A stretch of 64,000 nucleotides of DNA, taken from Spirochaetaceae bacterium (GTDB lineage Bacteria; Myxococcota_A; UBA9160; UBA4427). The stretch is from positions 1-64,000 of the forward strand of contig JACKFD010000016.1 in the NCBI GenBank assembly GCA_020632655.1. Direction: 5' to 3'. The position numbers and the translations under genes are program-made. This document shows positions 8,898 through 16,549 of this stretch, piece by piece; positions within the stretch are counted from its first letter, which is position 1, and each line of letters starts with the position of its first letter. Under the pieces are notes generated by a model, which worked only from the letters and a program-made list of their open reading frames with translations, was not told the origin of the DNA and made no database searches.

Positions 8898-10541
8898 GTG
8901 GCCCTCTCCTCGAGCAGCAATCGCCCCGCCCGGACGGGACCCGGTCCCCGGGCTCGCGGCGTCCTTTCGTGGCTGCTGTGCGGGAGCACGCTGCTCGTGA
9001 CGTTCTCCGCCGTGCATCCGGCCCGGGCCTTCGACTGGGAGAAGATGGTCATGCCCGGCCCGCTCGTGAGTGCGCACGAGGAGTACGAGGCCGACTGCGC
9101 CTCGTGTCACAAGGCCTTCGACGTGGAGGCCCAGCGCACGCTCTGCCTCGACTGCCACGAGCTGGTCGCGGCCGACATCGAGACCCACGAGGGCTTCCAC
9201 GGCCGACACCCCCTGGCGAGCTCGGGTCAGTGCAAGCTCTGTCACTCCGAGCACCTCGGTCGGGACGCCGACATCCGCGGCCTGAGCGATGCCAACTTCG
9301 ATCACGACACGACGGACCACCCCCTGCTCGGGGCCCATCAGAGCACGGCCTGCGCGAGCTGCCACGTCGCGGACGTCGCACGGCGGGACGCCCCGAACGA
9401 CTGCATCGGCTGCCATCGGGACGACGACGCGCACAACGGCGCCCTCTCGGAGGACTGCGCGAAGTGCCACGACGAGACGCGTTGGACGACGACGCGCTTC
9501 GACCACGACGAGACCGACTACCCGCTCACGGGGGCACACGAAAAGGCTCCCTGCGTCGGCTGCCACGTCGGCGCCCGCTACGAGGACACGCCGACGACCT
9601 GCGTCTCCTGCCATGCGATCGACGACGCGCACGACGGCCGCTTCGGAAAGGACTGCGCGAGCTGCCACGACACGGCGGGCTGGGCCAAGAAGGGCTTCGA
9701 TCACGAGCGGGAGAGCGGCTTCCCCCTCGTCGGGGCCCACGCGAAGACGGCCTGCGCGACCTGCCATCGCCAGCCGCCGGGTGAGCGCGAGCTGCCCGAG
9801 GACTGCTCGGGATGCCACGCGAGCGAGGACGTCCACGCCGGGCGCTTCGGGACGACCTGCGACGATTGCCACGACTCGACCCGCTGGTCACCAGTCGTGT
9901 TCAAGCACGGCGACCGCACGGGCTTCTCGCTCATGGGCGCCCACGCAAAGGTGCCCTGCAACGACTGCCACACGGGAAACGACGCTTCCCTGAACGAGGG
10001 GGCGACGTGCATCACGTGCCATCGCGCAGACGACGTGCATCAGGGCACGCTCGGCGAGGATTGTGCGGAGTGTCACGACGAGAACGGCTTCACCGCCCGC
10101 GTCCGCTTCGACCACGACCTCACGCGCTTCCCGCTCCTGGGCATGCACGCGGTCGCGCCCTGCGAGTCGTGTCACGAGAGTCACGACTTCAAGCGCCAGA
10201 GCCTGAACTGTGTCGCGTGTCATGCAGTGGACGACGTCCACGACCGATCGCTGGGTTTGGATTGCGCGATGTGTCACACACCCAACGGCTGGGAGGTGTG
10301 GCGCTTCGATCACGACAAGCAGACCGATTTCGCCCTGCACGGCGCCCACGAGGGCCTCGAGTGCTCGGCCTGTCACGATCGCCCCGCACCGGATGGCATC
10401 CGGCTCGCCCACGCCTGCGTCGAGTGCCACTCGGACGACGACGTCCATCGAGGCGGCTTCGGTCGGACCTGCGACAGCTGTCATAGCGACGAGGCCTGGA
10501 AGCCCGCCCGGCTCGGAAGAAGGCAGAGAGGTCGAGAATGA
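8898..10541 (+). CDS. Multihaem c-type cytochrome, 21 CXXCH motifs
   Basis: The 547-residue protein has a signal peptide (about residues 20-45, ending HPARA) and 21 CXXCH haem c sites counted by eye, from CASCH near residue 68 to CDSCH near residue 533. Haems come about every 22-25 residues. Between them recur FDHD/FDHE segments and GAHxxxxC segments (for example PLTGAHEKAPCVGCH), whose histidines are candidates for the second axial ligand, so bis-His low-potential haems are likely. This is the cytochrome c3-like / doubled-CXXCH style. Start GTG at 8898 has GCAGGAG upstream. Its stop overlaps the ATG of the 54-haem gene by 4 nt. Expected in the periplasm as a long haem wire between the inner and outer membrane. 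Confidence 0.9.
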   Translation: MALSSSSNRPARTGPGPRARGVLSWLLCGSTLLVTFSAVHPARAFDWEKMVMPGPLVSAHEEYEADCASCHKAFDVEAQRTLCLDCHELVAADIETHEGFHGRHPLASSGQCKLCHSEHLGRDADIRGLSDANFDHDTTDHPLLGAHQSTACASCHVADVARRDAPNDCIGCHRDDDAHNGALSEDCAKCHDETRWTTTRFDHDETDYPLTGAHEKAPCVGCHVGARYEDTPTTCVSCHAIDDAHDGRFGKDCASCHDTAGWAKKGFDHERESGFPLVGAHAKTACATCHRQPPGERELPEDCSGCHASEDVHAGRFGTTCDDCHDSTRWSPVVFKHGDRTGFSLMGAHAKVPCNDCHTGNDASLNEGATCITCHRADDVHQGTLGEDCAECHDENGFTARVRFDHDLTRFPLLGMHAVAPCESCHESHDFKRQSLNCVACHAVDDVHDRSLGLDCAMCHTPNGWEVWRFDHDKQTDFALHGAHEGLECSACHDRPAPDGIRLAHACVECHSDDDVHRGGFGRTCDSCHSDEAWKPARLGRRQRGRE

Positions 10542-13500
10542 AGCGGATCCTGCTCGCAGTCCTCGCCCTCGCCCTCGCGTCGCTGCCGTTCTCCGATACG
10601 GCGAGCGCGCAGTCGAATGGCGCCTTCTTCGATCACGACCTGACCGAATTCCCGCTCACGGGTCGTCACCAGACGACGAATTGCGAGGACTGCCACGTCG
10701 ACGGCACGTTCGAGGGCACGCCCATGAACTGCAACGTCTGCCACGGCGCCGGCTCCTCCCGCGCCGAGACCCGCCCCTCGACGAGCCACGTCCCGATCCA
10801 GACCTCCTGCAGCGACTGCCACACGACCCGCTACTGGGAGCCTGCCCGGATGGACCACTCCACCATCACAGGCAACTGCAGCAGCTGCCATCTCGGCAGC
10901 TCCGCCCAGACCAAGCCCGCCGGCCACATCCAGAGCTCGGATCAGTGCTCCGACTGCCATGGCACGCTGAGCTGGCAGGGCGCCCGATTCGACCACGCCT
11001 CGATCGTGGACAACTGCTTCACCTGTCACAACGGCACGACCGCCACGGGCAAGACGCCGACGCACCTGCCGACGAGCAACACCTGCGAGAATTGCCACGT
11101 GCCCGATCGCTGGCTCCCGGCCACGATGAACCACGTCGGCATCACCGACAACTGCATCACCTGCCACAACGGCAATCTGGCCACGGGCAAGATCCCGAAC
11201 CACCCGCTCTCGCCGGACACCTGCGAGCTCTGTCACACGACGCAGCGCTGGACGCCGGCCACCTCCTTCGATCACACGGGCATCGTCGATAACTGCTTCT
11301 CCTGCCACGACGGCACCAGCGCCCGAGGCAAGGACTCGAACCACATCCCGACGAGCAACACCTGCGAGAACTGCCATACGCCCGGCGGCTTCACGCCGGC
11401 CACCTTCGACCATACGGGCGTCGTCAGCGGATGCTTCACCTGCCACAACGGCACCACCGCGACCGGCAAGACCACGAACCACCTGCCCACGGGCAACACC
11501 TGCGAGACGTGTCACAACCCGTCCGGCTGGGTCCCGGCCACCTTCAGCCATACCGGGATCGTCGACGGCTGCTTCGCCTGCCACAACGGCTCGACGGCCA
11601 CCGGCAAGAGCCGGAATCACATTCCGACGGGCAACACCTGCGAGAGCTGCCACAACCCGGCGGGCTGGCTGCCCGCGACGATGAACCACACGGGCATCGT
11701 GGACAACTGCTTCTCGTGCCACAACGGGAATCTCGCGACGGGCAAGATCCCGAACCATCTGCCCGCACCGAATACCTGCGAGATCTGCCACACGACCCAG
11801 CGCTGGTCACCCGCGACGACCTTCGATCACACGGGCATCGTCGACAACTGCGTATCCTGCCACGACGGCAACCAGGCGCCCGGCAAGAGCCCGACGCACC
11901 TGCCGACGAGCAACCTCTGCGAGAACTGCCACACGCCGAACGGCTTCTCGCCGGCCACCTTCGACCACACGGGCATCGTCGACAACTGCTACTCCTGCCA
12001 CAACGGCAGCCTCGCGATGGGCAAGAGCCCGAACCACATGCCCGCGGACAACACCTGCGAGACCTGCCATCGTCCGACCGGATGGACGCCGGCGACCTGG
12101 AGCCACACCGGCATCGTCGACAACTGCTACACGTGCCACAACGGCACGATCGCGACGGGCAAGTCGACAAATCACATTCCGACGAACAACATCTGCGAGA
12201 CGTGTCACACGCCGAACGGCTGGGTCCCCGCCAGCTTCGACCACGCCGGCATCGTGAACAACTGCTTCACCTGCCACAACGGCACGTCGGCCACGGGCAA
12301 GGGCACGAACCACATCCCGACGGGCAACACCTGCGAGACCTGTCACAACACGACGGCCTTCTCGCCGGCCAGCATGAACCACGCCGGCATCACCTCCGGC
12401 TGCTTCAGCTGTCACAACGGCAGCCTCGCCACGGGCAAGATCCCGAACCACATCCCGACGAACAACACCTGCGAGAACTGCCACACGACGAACGCGTTCG
12501 CGCCGGCGACGATGAACCACGTCGGCATCTTCCAGAACTGCTTCACCTGCCACAACGGCAGCCTCGCCACGGGCAAGATCCCGAACCATCTACCCGCGCC
12601 GAATACCTGCGAGCTCTGCCACTCGACCCAGCGCTGGTCGCCCGCGACGACCTTCGACCACACGGGCATCGTCGACAACTGCGTGACCTGTCACGACGGC
12701 AACCAGGCGCCGGGCAAGAGCACGAACCACCTGCCGACGAGCAACACCTGCGAGAACTGCCACACGCCGAACGGCTTCGCACCCGCCACGATGAACCATG
12801 TCGGAATCGTCGACGGCTGCTTCACCTGCCACAACGGCTCGTCCGCCACGGGCAAGAGCACGAACCACCTGCCCTCGAGCAATACCTGCGAGACCTGCCA
12901 CACGCCGAACAGATGGGTGCCGGCCGGCTGGGATCACACGGGCATCGTGGACAACTGCTTCACCTGTCACAACGGCACGACGGCGACGGGCAAGTCGACG
13001 AACCACGTCCCGACGAACAACACCTGCGAGACGTGTCACACGACGAACGGCTGGGTCCCGGCGACCTTCGATCACACCGGCATCGTCGACAACTGCTTCA
13101 CCTGCCACAACGGCACGTCCGCCACGGGCAAGGGCACCAACCACATCCCGACGGGCAATACCTGCGAGACCTGCCACACGCCGAACGGCTGGATCCCTGC
13201 CTCGATGGACCATACGGGCATCGTCGACAGCTGCTTCACCTGCCACAACGGCAGCCTCGCCAGCGGCAAGAGCACGAACCACATCCCGACGGGCAATACC
13301 TGCGAGGCCTGCCACACGCCGAACGGCTGGACCCCCGCCACGATGGACCACACGGGCATCGTCGACGGCTGCTTCACCTGCCACAACGGCAGCCTCGCCA
13401 GCGGCAAGAGCACCATGCACCTGCCGACGGACAACACCTGCGAGAACTGCCACACGCCGAACGGCTTCGCGCCGGCCACCATGGATCACGTGGGCATCTT

Positions 13501-14416
13501 CGACAACTGCTTCCAGTGCCACAACAACAGCCTGGTACCGGGCAAGTCGCCGACCCACGTCCCGGCGCCGAATACCTGCGAGCTCTGCCACTCGACCCAG
13601 TACTGGTCGCCGGCGACGACCTTCGACCATACCGGCATCGTGGACAACTGCTTCAGCTGCCACAACAACAGCACGGTCCCGGGCAAGCCCACGAACCACC
13701 TGCCGACGAACAACACCTGCGAGAACTGCCACACGCCGAACGGCTGGGTGCCCGCGTCCTTCGACCATACGGGCATCGTGGACGGCTGCTTCAGCTGCCA
13801 CAACGGCAGCACGGCCACGGGCAAGAGCACGAACCACATCCCGACGGGCAACACCTGCGAGACGTGCCATACGCCGAACGGCTGGACTCCCGCCACGATG
13901 GACCATACGGGCATCGTCGACGGCTGCTTCACCTGCCACAACGGCAGCCTGGCCATGGGCAAGAGCACGAACCACATCGCGAGCGGCAACGACTGCCAGG
14001 TCTGCCACACGACGAACGCGTGGACGCCCGCCGGATTCGACCACTCGGGCGTGGCCCCCGGCACGTGCAACAGCTGCCACAACGGCACCACCTCGACGGG
14101 CCAGCCGACGGGACACTTCTCCACGACCCGCTCCTGCGACGATTGCCACACGACGAATGCCTGGCTGCCGGACAACTGGGATCACGCGGGCACTGCCTAC
14201 CCCGGCGACCACCGCGCAAACCCGAGCTGTCGGGCCTGCCACGGAGGCAACAGCGACGTCGTGACCTGGAGCGCCCCGGCCTATCAGCCGGATTGCGCCG
14301 GGTGCCACGCGAACGACTACCGACAGGGCGTGGACCGGCACCGCAATCGCACGGTGAGCGAGAACCGCGATTGCGGCGCGTCCGGTTGTCACAGCGTCCG
14401 GGATCGGGAGTGGTAG
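10538..14416 (+). CDS. Giant multihaem c-type cytochrome, 54 haem-binding motifs
   Basis: The 1292-residue exported protein (signal peptide residues 1-24, cleavage TASA|Q) carries 53 CXXCH motifs plus a final CX4CH (CGASGCH), counted one by one. After a five-haem N-terminal cap, haems 6-48 form a regular array with one haem every 23 residues: one module of 46 residues has CENCHTPNGW, FDHTGIVDN, CFTCHNG and TNHIPTGNT elements. Each module thus offers two CXXCH histidines plus FDH and NH histidines, enough for bis-His ligation of both haems. The N- and C-terminal caps match the 12-haem neighbour. The last ~190 residues include HAGTAYPGDH and the CX4CH. No membrane anchor or lipobox. Inferred role: long-range periplasmic or extracellular electron conductor. 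Confidence 0.93.
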   Translation: MKRILLAVLALALASLPFSDTASAQSNGAFFDHDLTEFPLTGRHQTTNCEDCHVDGTFEGTPMNCNVCHGAGSSRAETRPSTSHVPIQTSCSDCHTTRYWEPARMDHSTITGNCSSCHLGSSAQTKPAGHIQSSDQCSDCHGTLSWQGARFDHASIVDNCFTCHNGTTATGKTPTHLPTSNTCENCHVPDRWLPATMNHVGITDNCITCHNGNLATGKIPNHPLSPDTCELCHTTQRWTPATSFDHTGIVDNCFSCHDGTSARGKDSNHIPTSNTCENCHTPGGFTPATFDHTGVVSGCFTCHNGTTATGKTTNHLPTGNTCETCHNPSGWVPATFSHTGIVDGCFACHNGSTATGKSRNHIPTGNTCESCHNPAGWLPATMNHTGIVDNCFSCHNGNLATGKIPNHLPAPNTCEICHTTQRWSPATTFDHTGIVDNCVSCHDGNQAPGKSPTHLPTSNLCENCHTPNGFSPATFDHTGIVDNCYSCHNGSLAMGKSPNHMPADNTCETCHRPTGWTPATWSHTGIVDNCYTCHNGTIATGKSTNHIPTNNICETCHTPNGWVPASFDHAGIVNNCFTCHNGTSATGKGTNHIPTGNTCETCHNTTAFSPASMNHAGITSGCFSCHNGSLATGKIPNHIPTNNTCENCHTTNAFAPATMNHVGIFQNCFTCHNGSLATGKIPNHLPAPNTCELCHSTQRWSPATTFDHTGIVDNCVTCHDGNQAPGKSTNHLPTSNTCENCHTPNGFAPATMNHVGIVDGCFTCHNGSSATGKSTNHLPSSNTCETCHTPNRWVPAGWDHTGIVDNCFTCHNGTTATGKSTNHVPTNNTCETCHTTNGWVPATFDHTGIVDNCFTCHNGTSATGKGTNHIPTGNTCETCHTPNGWIPASMDHTGIVDSCFTCHNGSLASGKSTNHIPTGNTCEACHTPNGWTPATMDHTGIVDGCFTCHNGSLASGKSTMHLPTDNTCENCHTPNGFAPATMDHVGIFDNCFQCHNNSLVPGKSPTHVPAPNTCELCHSTQYWSPATTFDHTGIVDNCFSCHNNSTVPGKPTNHLPTNNTCENCHTPNGWVPASFDHTGIVDGCFSCHNGSTATGKSTNHIPTGNTCETCHTPNGWTPATMDHTGIVDGCFTCHNGSLAMGKSTNHIASGNDCQVCHTTNAWTPAGFDHSGVAPGTCNSCHNGTTSTGQPTGHFSTTRSCDDCHTTNAWLPDNWDHAGTAYPGDHRANPSCRACHGGNSDVVTWSAPAYQPDCAGCHANDYRQGVDRHRNRTVSENRDCGASGCHSVRDREW
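11015..13993 (+). repeat. In-gene tandem array encoding haems 6-48 (69-nt haem unit, 138-nt two-haem module)
   Basis: Within the 54-haem gene, codons from CFTCH at 11015 to just before haem 49 at 13994 repeat with a 69-nt haem spacing and a 138-nt (46-residue) two-haem period, 43 haem units in all. Four units carry one extra residue (the CELCH..QRW..PATTFDH type, haems 9, 17, 29 and 43) and follow GKxPNHLPAPNT or a close variant, marking larger duplication blocks of 8, 12 and 14 haems. Near-identical copies at the DNA level suggest recent expansion or gene conversion, and make slippage or recombination likely. Confidence 0.9.
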
Positions 14417-14422
14417 CACCGT

Positions 14423-14518
14423 GCGCCGAGTGGCAACGCCGCATCTGCGCCGAGTGGCAACGCCGCATCTGCGCCGAGTGGCAACGCCGCATCTGCGCCG
14501 AGTGGCAACGCCCCGTTT
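14423..14518. repeat. 24-bp intergenic tandem repeat
   Basis: Just after the stop of the 54-haem gene, three perfect 24-bp units (14423-14446, 14447-14470, 14471-14494; beginning GCGCCGAGTGGCAACGCC) are followed by a degenerate fourth copy (14495-14518) and a fragment of a fifth. The repeats are non-coding and contiguous, with no spacers, so this is not a CRISPR array. Function unknown; it could be a protein-binding array, an mRNA spacer or a slippage product. Confidence 0.85.
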
Positions 14519-14579
14519 GCGCCAAGCCTCTTGACCGGGCAGATTCCCTGACCCTGGGCCGGCGCAACGTTCGACGCCT

Positions 14580-14643
14580 TTCCGCTCGGACGCTGCCGCA
14601 GCGCTCGGGATCAGGGCGCCGGGTGCGGAGAGTCCGAGCGGAA
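14580..14643. promoter_or_regulatory. Perfect 12-bp inverted repeat upstream of the 12-haem cytochrome
   Basis: TTCCGCTCGGAC (14580-14591) is repeated inverted as GTCCGAGCGGAA (14632-14643), with 40 nt between that hold a smaller hairpin (GCTGCCGCAGC). The element lies between two cytochrome genes, 69 nt before the chosen start of the 12-haem gene. It could be an operator or an RNA stem that attenuates or separates expression of the two genes. There is no T tract, so a classical terminator is less clear. Confidence 0.5.
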
Positions 14644-14711
14644 TGGGGCGGAGCGTGATGGACCCGATGAGCGCGGAAGACCCGTGCAGACTCGAACCTT
14701 CCGGACACCCG

Positions 14712-15743
14712 ATGCCCGCGCGCCGACCTTCCCTTGCGGTTCGGGGCCGCAGCGATCGATCGGGATTCCCGATCCTCCTCCTGCTTGCCTCGTTCGCCCT
14801 CCTCGGCACGTCCGCCTCGACCTCCGCCCGGGCGGCCGAGCTCGAGGGTCTGCCGGGTGACGCGAGCTTCGACCACGATACGACCCTCTTTCCGCTCACG
14901 GGTCGCCACCAATGGGTCGAGTGCTCGAGATGCCATCCGAACGCGCAATTCGAGGGCACGCCGACGCGCTGCAACACCTGCCATCTGGGCGGCGCGGGCA
15001 TGGCCGATACGGCCCCCTCCGCGACCCACATCCCGGTCCAGGCGATCTGCAGCGACTGCCATACGACGGACTACTGGGAGCCGGCGCGCATGGACCACTC
15101 GACGACGAGCGCCGAGTGCAGCAGCTGCCACGAGGGACCGATGGCGACCCGCAAGCCCGCGGACCACATCGCGACGACCCAGGATTGCGACGCCTGCCAC
15201 GGCACGCTCACCTGGGAGACCACGCGCTTCGACCACGAAGGCATCGTCGACGGCTGCTTCGCCTGCCACAACGGGTCCCAGGCCCGGGGCAAGCCCGGCG
15301 ACCACATCGCCTCCTCCAACGACTGCGAGCTCTGCCACTCGACCCGCCGCTGGTCGCCGGCCGCACGGTTCGATCACTCGGGTGTCGTGCCGGGCACCTG
15401 CAACGGCTGCCACGACGGCTCGATGGCGCCGGGTCAGCCACGCGGCCATTTCTCGACGAGCTGGTCCTGCGATCGCTGCCACACCACGAACGCCTGGTTG
15501 CCCCAGCGCTACGACCACGCCGGGACCGCCTACCCCGGCGACCACCGCGTGAACCTCGACTGCACCGACTGCCACGGGGGCAACAACGCCGTCGTGACCT
15601 GGTCCGACCCGACCTACCAGCCCGAGTGCGCGGGATGTCACGCCCGGCGCTACGAGCCCGGGGAGCACCGCGGCCGATCCGTCGCGCAGAACGCCGACTG
15701 CGGCGCATCGGGATGCCACAGCGTCCGGAGTCGCGGCTGGTAG
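14712..15743 (+). CDS. Multihaem c-type cytochrome, 12 haem-binding motifs
   Basis: Eleven CXXCH motifs and one terminal CX4CH (CGASGCH) are present. From ATG 14712 the product is 343 residues with a good signal peptide (hydrophobic core PILLLLASFALLG, cleavage around ARA). Earlier in-frame ATGs at 14643 and 14658 would add an acidic leader atypical for export; GGAG precedes 14658, so the start is uncertain. The protein is a short form of the 54-haem one: the same opening (FDHDTTLFPLTGRHQ, FEGTP), the same closing (TTNAWLP, DHAGTAYPGDHR, VVTWSDP, NADCGASGCHSVR) and a single two-haem core module between. It probably works beside the giant protein as partner or cap. Histidines in DH and DHI segments supply distal ligands. 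Confidence 0.9.
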   Translation: MPARRPSLAVRGRSDRSGFPILLLLASFALLGTSASTSARAAELEGLPGDASFDHDTTLFPLTGRHQWVECSRCHPNAQFEGTPTRCNTCHLGGAGMADTAPSATHIPVQAICSDCHTTDYWEPARMDHSTTSAECSSCHEGPMATRKPADHIATTQDCDACHGTLTWETTRFDHEGIVDGCFACHNGSQARGKPGDHIASSNDCELCHSTRRWSPAARFDHSGVVPGTCNGCHDGSMAPGQPRGHFSTSWSCDRCHTTNAWLPQRYDHAGTAYPGDHRVNLDCTDCHGGNNAVVTWSDPTYQPECAGCHARRYEPGEHRGRSVAQNADCGASGCHSVRSRGW

Positions 15744-15804
15744 GCCGGGCTCCGACCACCCGAATCGACCTGACCCTTCGCCGCCGCCCGAGGAGACGAT
15801 CCAC

Positions 15805-16311
15805 ATGTCCGATGTCGAAGACACGCAGCCCCGGGACATCCCCACCTCGCGACGCCACCTACTGTTCGCCGGCGCCGGCGTGATCGGCGGTCTCGCGGCC
15901 GGCGCGCTCGGCGGCTCCGACGCGAAGGCCTCGAGCGCGGAGCAGGTCGAGCACCACGCGCACGCACCGCAGCACGCCGGACGGAGCGCGCTCGCCCGAA
16001 CGGCCCGCGAGTGCATCGCCGACGGTGAGACCTGCCTGGCCCACTGCTTCCAGCGATTCGCCACGGGCGACGCGAGCCTCGCCGCCTGCGCGGCGTCGGT
16101 CGAGGAGATGCTGCAGGCGTGTGAGACCCTGGCGAAGTTCGCGACGATGGACTCGCGGCATCTCGCGGCCGTCGTCCGTTTCTGCGCCGCCGTCTGCGAG
16201 GACTGCGAGCGCGAGTGCCGCCGGCATGCGCAGGAGCACGACTCGTGCGCCGCCTGCGCCGAGTCCTGCGCCCGCTGCATCGAGGCCTGCCGAGCCTTCC
16301 TGGACGCCTGA
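15805..16311 (+). CDS. Tat-exported four-helix cysteine-rich copper storage-like protein (Csp1 type)
   Basis: The 168-residue product has a twin-arginine signal (SRRHLLFAGAGVIGG, residues 15-29) and 14 cysteines in a helical mature part, with patterns such as CLAHC, CAAVC, CERECRR and CAACAESCARC. This is the arrangement of DUF326/Csp four-helix bundles, which fill their core with Cu(I) thiolates; the Tat signal matches exported Csp1 rather than cytosolic Csp3. AGGAG at 15791-15795 precedes the ATG by 9 nt. Its place in the cytochrome operon is notable: it may protect the periplasm from copper, which disturbs haem attachment, or supply copper to a cuproprotein not seen here. The copper role is from family knowledge; the link to cytochromes is inference. 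Confidence 0.82.
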   Translation: MSDVEDTQPRDIPTSRRHLLFAGAGVIGGLAAGALGGSDAKASSAEQVEHHAHAPQHAGRSALARTARECIADGETCLAHCFQRFATGDASLAACAASVEEMLQACETLAKFATMDSRHLAAVVRFCAAVCEDCERECRRHAQEHDSCAACAESCARCIEACRAFLDA

Positions 16312-16549
16312 CGGAACGGCCGAGTCCGCACGACGTGCCATCTCGCCTCAATCGGCGACATCCGGGCACGTCGCCCCCCCACCGATCGCGACGGACGGTG
16401 CCGGTCGTCACGGGACGGGAGCGCGCAGCGCGTGTGATCCCCGCCGCGCCGTGGCGGCCAACGCCGAAAACGCCGATGCTCCGCGCCCATTCGGTGCGCG
16501 ATGCGCATCCAGACGTCGCCGATCGATCGCGGCGACAGGGGGGAATCCG

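Noticed and set aside
11015..14518. Possible CRISPR array because of regular repeats
   Set aside because: The 138-nt repeats are coding and contiguous, and the 24-bp repeats have no spacers; no cas genes are present.
12590..15031. Long open frame on the minus strand across the haem repeats
   Set aside because: It is the reverse image of the repetitive CXXCH codons (a repeating Val/Ala/Arg/Gly pattern) and has no recognisable domain.
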